Below, piece after piece: positions 39,452 to 43,868 of a stretch of 43,868 nt of DNA. Numbering within the stretch: the first letter of the stretch is position 1; the number at the start of each line of letters is the position of its first letter. Below the pieces are notes generated by a model. The model ran no database searches, was not told the DNA's origin, and saw nothing but the letters and a program-made list of their open reading frames with translations. Source of the DNA: Pseudomonadota bacterium (GTDB lineage Bacteria; Pseudomonadota; Gammaproteobacteria; Burkholderiales; Burkholderiaceae_C); NCBI GenBank assembly GCA_023387335.1, contig JAEWIF010000025.1, positions 1 to 43,868 on the forward strand, in the 5' to 3' direction. The position numbers and the translations under genes are program-made.

Positions 39452-40744
39452 ATGAAAGCCCCAGGACGGCAGCCGCAGACGCTGCCGCAGAAGCTGATCG
39501 CCCGCGCGAGCGGCCGCGACCACGTGGCGCCCGGCGAGATCGTCAGCTGCCAGGTGGACCTGGCCATGTTCCACGACTCCTCCGGCCCCCGGCGCCTCAA
39601 GCCCATGCTGGACGAGCTGGGCGCGAAGATCTGGAACAAGGACCGCGTCGTGCTGGTGATGGACCACTACGTGCCGGCGCAGGACGAGGACTCGCGGCGC
39701 ATCGTGCGCATCGCGCGCGACTGGGCGGCCGAGCAGCAGCTGCCCCACGTCTACGACAGCGTCGGCATCTGCCACGTGGTGCTGCCGCAGAAGGGCCACA
39801 TCCGTCCCGGCATGTTCTGCGTGGGCGGCGATTCGCATTCGCCCACCGGCGGCGCTTTCGGCGCCTACATGTTCGGCATCGGCGCCACCGAGATGCTGGG
39901 CGTCGTGGTCACCGGCGAGATCTGGGTGCGCGTGCCGATGACGCTTCGCATGCAGTGGGACGGCAAGCTGGCCCCGGGCGTGATGGCCAAGGACATGGCG
40001 CTGCACATGATCGGCCGCTTCGGCATGAACGGCGGCGACTACCAGGCCGTGGAGTTCTGCGGTCCCGCCGTCCAGGCGCTGTCGATGCAGGAGCGCATGA
40101 CCCTGTCGAACCTGAGCGCGGAGATGGGCGCGCAGGCCGGCCTGATCGCGCCCGACCAGACCACCCGCGAGTGGCTGCTGGCCGCCGGCGTGCCGGACGA
40201 GCGGGTCGAGCTCGACGACTGGTGCACCGACGACGGCGTGGACGAGTCCATCGCCAAGACCTTCCGCTTCGACGCGGCCGCGCTCGCGCCGCAGGTGGCG
40301 GCGCCGCACAGCCCGGCCAACACCAGGGCGGTGGGCGAGTACGCGCAAGTGCCGGTGAACGTCGCCTACGTCGGCGCCTGCACCGGCGCCAAGCTGGACG
40401 ACCTGCGCGCGGCCGCGAGCGTGCTGCGCGGCCGGCGCGTCGCCACGGGCACGCGGCTGATGGTCGCGCCCGCCAGCCTGCAGGACCAGCAGGCCGCCGA
40501 GGCCGAGGGCGTGATGGGCATCCTGCGCGATGCCGGCGCCGAGCTGCTGCCCAACGCCTGCGGTGCGTGCTCCGGCTACGGCGGCAGCATCCCCGACGGC
40601 GCCAACGTGCTGGCGACCACCGCGCGCAACTTCAAGGGCCGCATGGGCTCGGCCACTGCCCAGGTCTACCTGGCCTCGCCGTACACGGTGGCGGCCTCCG
40701 CACTTCGTGGCCGAATCACCGACCCGCGCGAGGTGGTGGCATGA
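39452..40744 (+). CDS. Aconitase-family hydratase, large (LeuC-like) subunit
   Basis: The 430-residue protein has AAGGAAAGCAGG before ATG 39452. It carries the 4Fe-4S ligands C310 (VGACTGAK), C370 and C373 (NACGACSG), plus GGDSHSPTGGAFGAYMFGIGATE and ARNFKGRMGS. The sequence resembles the LeuC/homoaconitase/dimethylmaleate hydratase branch. With the small subunit at 40866 it would add or remove water on a 2-alkylmaleate/malate-type acid. A biosynthetic leucine role is unlikely: the operon has a GntR regulator, an ICL-family lyase and an uptake receptor, but no leuB. Substrate inferred, not shown. Confidence 0.88.
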   Translation: MKAPGRQPQTLPQKLIARASGRDHVAPGEIVSCQVDLAMFHDSSGPRRLKPMLDELGAKIWNKDRVVLVMDHYVPAQDEDSRRIVRIARDWAAEQQLPHVYDSVGICHVVLPQKGHIRPGMFCVGGDSHSPTGGAFGAYMFGIGATEMLGVVVTGEIWVRVPMTLRMQWDGKLAPGVMAKDMALHMIGRFGMNGGDYQAVEFCGPAVQALSMQERMTLSNLSAEMGAQAGLIAPDQTTREWLLAAGVPDERVELDDWCTDDGVDESIAKTFRFDAAALAPQVAAPHSPANTRAVGEYAQVPVNVAYVGACTGAKLDDLRAAASVLRGRRVATGTRLMVAPASLQDQQAAEAEGVMGILRDAGAELLPNACGACSGYGGSIPDGANVLATTARNFKGRMGSATAQVYLASPYTVAASALRGRITDPREVVA

Positions 40745-40758
40745 GCGAACTCATTCCC

Positions 40759-40845
40759 GTCATTCCCGCGAAGGCGGGAATCCAGGGCGTCCGCCTTCAG
40801 CGGACTCCGACGGAAGCACTGGATCCCCGCCTTCGCGGGGATGAC
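40759..40845. repeat. REP-like palindromic element between the hydratase subunit genes
   Basis: Two 27-base arms (40759-40785 and 40819-40845) are inverted copies with 25 of 27 matches, and each is itself a hairpin: ATTCCCGC-gaag-GCGGGAAT and ATCCCCGC-cttc-GCGGGGAT. The differences between arms keep both hairpins paired. A third hairpin, GTCCGC/GCGGAC (40789-40794, 40800-40805), lies between them. Elements of this CATTCCCGC...GCGGGAATCC type are scattered through many Burkholderiales genomes. A 42-codon frame (ATG 40741, overlapping the large-subunit stop, to TGA 40869, overlapping the small-subunit start) reads through it. Confidence 0.85.
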
Positions 40846-40865
40846 GAACAGTGGGAGGTCGCCCC

Positions 40866-41357
40866 ATGAGCGCCGCTCACAAGGTCTGGCGCTTCGGCGC
40901 CGACATCGACACCGACCAGCTCGCCCCCGGCGCCTACATGAAGCTGGGCATCGAAGGCATCGCGCCGCACTGCCTGGAGGCGGTGCGTCCCGAATTCGCG
41001 GGCGCGGTGCGTCCCGGCGACGTGCTGGCCGCGGGGCCGAACTTCGGCATCGGCTCCTCGCGCGAGCAGGCGGCCGCGGCACTGGTGCAGCTGGGCGTGC
41101 GCGCGGTGATCGCGCCTTCGTTCAGCGGCCTGTTCTTCCGCAACGCCTTCAACCTGGGACTGCTGCTGCTCACCTGCCGCGAGGCCGGCGAGCTGCGCGA
41201 AGGCGACCCGGTCGCCCTCGACCTGCAAGGCATGGCGGTCGTCACCGCGGACGGCCGCCGCCTCGCCTGCGACCCCATCCCCGGGTTCCTGCTGGACATG
41301 GTGCAGGCGGGCGGGCTCATGAACCAGCTGCGGCGCAAGCTGCAGAACCAGAAGTAG
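40866..41357 (+). CDS. Aconitase-family hydratase, small (LeuD-like) subunit
   Basis: The 163-residue protein starts at ATG 40866 with GGGAGG eight bases upstream. It is the swivel domain: VWRFGADIDTDQLAPGAYM, the substrate loop NFGIGSSREQAAAAL and IAPSFSGLFFRNAFNLGL. It completes the active site of the large subunit at 39452-40744. The two genes are separated by a REP-like element, unusual for an obligate heterodimer. Confidence 0.9.
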   Translation: MSAAHKVWRFGADIDTDQLAPGAYMKLGIEGIAPHCLEAVRPEFAGAVRPGDVLAAGPNFGIGSSREQAAAALVQLGVRAVIAPSFSGLFFRNAFNLGLLLLTCREAGELREGDPVALDLQGMAVVTADGRRLACDPIPGFLLDMVQAGGLMNQLRRKLQNQK

Positions 41358-41363
41358 ATCCCC

Positions 41364-42239
41364 ATGACGACGACGTTCAAGCAGCGACTGCAATCCGCCC
41401 CCGCCGTGCTGGCACCCGGCATCTACGACGCGCTCACCGCCCTGGTGGCCGAGCAGGCCGGCTTCGAGGCCCTGTACCTCTCGGGCGCCTCCATCGCCTA
41501 CACGCGCCTCGGCCGCTCCGACGTGGGCCTGACCACCGCGACCGAGGTGGCCGACACGCTCGCCCGCATCACCGAACGGGTGGCGCTGCCCGTCATCGTG
41601 GACGGCGACACCGGCTTCGGCAACGCGCTGAACACGCAGCGCACCGTGCGCGCCTTCGAGCGTGCCGGCGCGGCCATGGTGCAGCTGGAGGACCAGACCT
41701 TTCCCAAGCGCTGCGGCCACCTCGACGGCAAGGGCGTGATCCCGCGCGCCGAGATGTGCGGCAAGCTGCGCGCCGCGCTGGACGCGCGCCACTCGGCGGA
41801 CACGCTGGTCCTGGCGCGCACCGACGCGCTGGCCGTGGAGGGCTTCGACGCCGCCATGGAGCGGGCCGAGGCTTATCTCGAATGCGGCGTGGACGCTCTC
41901 TTCATCGAGGCGCTGCGCACGCCGGAGCAGATGCGCGCCGCGTGCGAACGCTTCGCCGGCCGCATCCCGCTGCTGGCCAACATGGTCGAGGGCGGCAAGA
42001 CGCCGGTGACCGCGGCCGGCGAACTTGGAAATATCGGCTTTCGCATCGTCATCTTCCCGGGCGGCACCGCCCGCGCCGTGGCCCACACGCTGCAGCGCTA
42101 CTACGCGAGCCTGCGCACGCACGAGACCACCGCGCCGGAGCGCGAGCGCATGCTCGATTTCGACCAGCTCAACGCCCTGATCGGCACGCCCGAGTTGCTG
42201 CAGAACGCGGCGCGCTACGACGCCGCGAAACAAGACTGA
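41364..42239 (+). CDS. ICL/PEP-mutase superfamily lyase (methylisocitrate or dimethylmalate lyase type)
   Basis: The 291-residue protein begins six bases after the small-subunit stop. It has the superfamily core: PGIYDALTALVAEQAGFEALYLSG, metal site VDGDTGFG (D80, D82), QLEDQTFPKRCGHLDGK with the lyase cysteine C117, and LARTDALAVEGFDAA. The KRCGH cysteine marks true C-C lyases and is absent from the oxaloacetate decarboxylase branch. It should split a 2-hydroxy-diacid into pyruvate or glyoxylate plus a monoacid. Beside a DmdAB-like hydratase, the closest known pair is dimethylmaleate hydratase plus 2,3-dimethylmalate lyase of Eubacterium barkeri. Confidence 0.9.
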   Translation: MTTTFKQRLQSAPAVLAPGIYDALTALVAEQAGFEALYLSGASIAYTRLGRSDVGLTTATEVADTLARITERVALPVIVDGDTGFGNALNTQRTVRAFERAGAAMVQLEDQTFPKRCGHLDGKGVIPRAEMCGKLRAALDARHSADTLVLARTDALAVEGFDAAMERAEAYLECGVDALFIEALRTPEQMRAACERFAGRIPLLANMVEGGKTPVTAAGELGNIGFRIVIFPGGTARAVAHTLQRYYASLRTHETTAPERERMLDFDQLNALIGTPELLQNAARYDAAKQD

Positions 42240-42257
42240 CCAAAAGGAGAGACACCC

Positions 42258-43226
42258 ATGAACCGCTTCCCCACCCGCCGCGCCGTCCTGGGCGCCGTGC
42301 TGGCGCTCGCCGCGGCGGCGTCGCATGCCGCTTTCCCGTCCAAGCCGATCCGCCTGTTCGTCGGCGCGTCGGCCGGCGGCACCACCGACACGCTGGCGCG
42401 CGAAGTCGCCGAGGACATGTCCAAGACGCTGGGCCAGCCCGTGATCGTGGAGAACAAGCCGGGTGCCGGCGGCAACATCGCCGCGATGGAAGTGGCGCGC
42501 GCCGCGGCCGACGGCCACACGCTGCTGGTGTCCTTCACCAGCCACACGATGAACGCGTCGCTGTTCAAGAAGCTGCCCTACGACCCGATCGCCGACTTCA
42601 CGCCGGTGGCGCTGCTCGCCAAGGTGTCGAGCGTGCTGGTGACGCGGACGGAAGCGCCGTTCCGCGACGTGCGCGACGTCATCGCCAAGGGCAAGGCCGA
42701 CAAGAAGGGCCTGACGTTCGCCATCGGCGGCACCGGCTCCTCGCTGCACATGGACACCTACGAGTTCGAGAAGTCGGCCGGCGTGCCGGTGACGCAGATC
42801 CCGTTCAAGGGCACCAGCCCGGCGCTGGCCGACGTGCTGGCGGGCCACGTGGACCTGATGTTCGCGCCGGTGAACGGCGCCCGCCCGCTGATCCAGTCGG
42901 GCAAGCTGCGCGCGCTGGCCGTCGCCGGTCCCAAGCGCATCTCGGCTTTCCCGGACGCCGCACCCGTCACCGAAGCGGTGCCCAGCTACACCACCAACTA
43001 CGGCTGGTTCGGCGTCCTCGGCCCGGCCAAGCTGCCGGCCGACGTCACTCGCGCGCTCAACGGCGCGATCAACAAGGCCATGCAGCAACCCAAGGTGAAG
43101 GCCCGCCTGGAGGCCGACGGCAGCACGCCGGAAGTCGGCACGCCGGAGCAGTTCGCCACCTTCCTCGCTTCGGACGTCAAGCACTGGGCCTCGCAGGTCA
43201 AGGCCTTCGGCATCCAGCCCGAGTGA
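42258..43226 (+). CDS. Bug/TTT-family periplasmic substrate-binding receptor
   Basis: The 322-residue protein has AAAAGGAGAG before ATG 42258 and a signal peptide ending at ASHAAF. Motifs are FPSKPIRLFVGASAGGTTDT, GQPVIVENKPGAGGNIAAMEVA, IGGTGSSLHMDTYEFEKSAG, QIPFKGTSPALADVLAGHV and IQSGKLRALAVAGPKRI. It is the last gene of the hydratase-lyase operon and probably captures the substrate of that pathway. The membrane TctA/TctB partner must be elsewhere. Confidence 0.92.
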   Translation: MNRFPTRRAVLGAVLALAAAASHAAFPSKPIRLFVGASAGGTTDTLAREVAEDMSKTLGQPVIVENKPGAGGNIAAMEVARAAADGHTLLVSFTSHTMNASLFKKLPYDPIADFTPVALLAKVSSVLVTRTEAPFRDVRDVIAKGKADKKGLTFAIGGTGSSLHMDTYEFEKSAGVPVTQIPFKGTSPALADVLAGHVDLMFAPVNGARPLIQSGKLRALAVAGPKRISAFPDAAPVTEAVPSYTTNYGWFGVLGPAKLPADVTRALNGAINKAMQQPKVKARLEADGSTPEVGTPEQFATFLASDVKHWASQVKAFGIQPE

Positions 43227-43232
43227 CGTGGG

Positions 43233-43253
43233 TGCGTGGGCCGCGCCCACGCA
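43233..43253 (+). terminator. Strong hairpin after the hydratase-lyase operon
   Basis: TGCGTGGGC (43233-43241) pairs perfectly with GCCCACGCA (43245-43253) around a 3-base loop, six bases after the receptor stop. There is no T tract, so it may stop transcription with Rho or protect the 3' end. Confidence 0.45.
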
Positions 43254-43276
43254 TGAGCCAGACCTACACTGGCGGG

Positions 43277-43868
43277 ATGCCGACCCCCTCCCGTCTCCCG
43301 CTCGATTCCCTTCGCCTGTCCGTGCTGGCACTGTCGCTGGTGCTCGCCGGCGCGGCACGGGCCCAGGCGCCCCTGCCGCCGGACTCCGAAGCCGTGCGCC
43401 GGCTGGCCAGCGACGATCCGCAGGTGCAGGCCTCGCGCTGGGGCACGCTGGCGCTGATGGCCGGCAAGCCGTGGCTGACGCTCGTGCCGGGCGAGATCGC
43501 CACCGTGTGGCGGCTGGCCGGCTGGGTGGTGCCGGGGGCCTCGATGCGGTTCCAGCGCGGCTTCTGCGCGGCCACCGCCTGCCAGGCGACCGACTACCTG
43601 GTGCAGTACGACGACAAGGCCGGGCAGCTGCAGTTCTTCGACAACGGCACGATGGCGTACACCGGCCACGTCGAGGCCGACGGCGCACTGCGGATGAAGG
43701 GCACCGGCCTGCTGGGCGTGCTCACCGCCGAGACCCTGCGCCACGATCCCGCCAGCGGGACGCTGTACGCCAACGCGCACCCCCTGAAGGCCGGCACCCC
43801 GCAGCAGCTGGCGTCGGCGACGGGCGGCTTCGCCCCGGCCGTGGCGGCCGCTGCGCAGGCTTCGGCCC
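43277..43868 (+). CDS. Exported protein of unknown function (3' truncated by window)
   Basis: The frame from ATG 43277 stays open to the last base, giving 197 residues. It begins with a signal peptide (LRLSVLALSLVLAGAARAQA, cleavage near residue 30). The mature part has tryptophan-rich strands (VWRLAGWVVPG, MRFQRGFCAATACQ) with a C-x5-C pair, then GQLQFFDNGTMAYTGHVEADG, which looks like repeated beta hairpins. I recognise no family. It is separated from the operon upstream by the hairpin at 43233-43253. Confidence 0.6.
   Translation, partial: MPTPSRLPLDSLRLSVLALSLVLAGAARAQAPLPPDSEAVRRLASDDPQVQASRWGTLALMAGKPWLTLVPGEIATVWRLAGWVVPGASMRFQRGFCAATACQATDYLVQYDDKAGQLQFFDNGTMAYTGHVEADGALRMKGTGLLGVLTAETLRHDPASGTLYANAHPLKAGTPQQLASATGGFAPAVAAAAQASA

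Noticed and set aside
40741..40869. A 42-codon protein gene between the hydratase subunits
   Set aside because: The frame arises from the REP-like element; such peptides recur wherever that element is read. It is reported as a finding about coupling, not as a gene.
39452..41357. Leucine biosynthesis leuCD
   Set aside because: No leuB or asd follows; the context is a GntR regulator, a C-C lyase and an uptake receptor, and the subunits are separated by a REP element. A catabolic role fits better.
43321..43345. TGGCAC-containing stretch as another sigma-54 promoter
   Set aside because: It lies in the signal-peptide coding region, lacks TTGC at the right distance, and no activator gene is nearby.
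1..43868. tRNA, rRNA, insertion sequences, integrases or phage genes
   Set aside because: No T-loop-like tRNA pattern, rRNA segment, transposase, integrase or att-like direct repeats were seen by reading both strands; a covariance or profile search was not possible here.

Overview
The window is GC-rich, gene-dense bacterial chromosome. It carries four Bug/TctC-type periplasmic receptors, several LysR regulators, a TRAP transporter, a gcdH-gcdG-gcdR cluster and many ATGA or GTGA gene junctions. This combination fits a soil or water betaproteobacterium of the Burkholderiales, most likely a Comamonadaceae of the Ramlibacter/Variovorax type. That placement is inferred from style and gene content, not from a marker gene. 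I saw no tRNA, rRNA, CRISPR array, insertion sequence or phage module.

Layout. 1-7.4 kb: the 3' end of an RTX repeat protein; a NarL-type response regulator with its membrane histidine kinase; a CadC-like membrane regulator with a TPR region, divergent from a small exported cysteine protein; a DUF2231 membrane protein; a poly-glycine lipoprotein. 7.6-12.5 kb: one operon of a two-subunit TPP-dependent 2-oxoacid dehydrogenase E1 and a complete DctQ-DctM-DctP TRAP transporter, closed by a clear terminator. 12.5-15.4 kb: a three-gene operon (DODA-type dioxygenase, YpfH-like esterase, unknown protein) divergent from a LysR gene. 15.3-17.8 kb: three tandem universal stress proteins. 18.2-19.7 kb: a beta-solenoid protein of about 30 hexapeptides paired with a GNAT-like protein, behind a long structured leader. 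19.7-23.7 kb: TctC receptor, TctE/TctD-like two-component system and a second Bug receptor, with no TctA/TctB permease. 23.8-29.3 kb: TRIC/UPF0126 protein, VOC protein, flavohemoprotein Hmp with divergent NorR, and a fused osmoprotectant binding/permease protein. 29.3-35.2 kb: MFS exporter, Fe/2-oxoglutarate oxygenase, LysR, Bug receptor and asparaginase-like protein. 35.2-38.6 kb: glutarate catabolism (gcdG, gcdH, gcdR). 38.6-43.2 kb: a GntR-controlled operon of an aconitase-family hydratase (two subunits), an ICL/PEP-mutase-family lyase and a Bug receptor. The window ends inside an exported protein of unknown function.

Most of the region scavenges organic acids: each catabolic block pairs an uptake receptor or transporter with the enzymes that start degradation and a local regulator. 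The strongest regulatory signals are the NorR/sigma-54 control region of hmp (three GT-N7-AC sites about 22 bp apart and a near-consensus -24/-12 promoter), the palindromic operator fused to the gntR start, and tandem CTGAAAG repeats upstream of the tct operon. The least explained units are the beta-solenoid/GNAT pair with its 13-bp perfect inverted-repeat leader, and the hydratase/lyase operon, which looks like an alkylmaleate or alkylmalate cleavage pathway.
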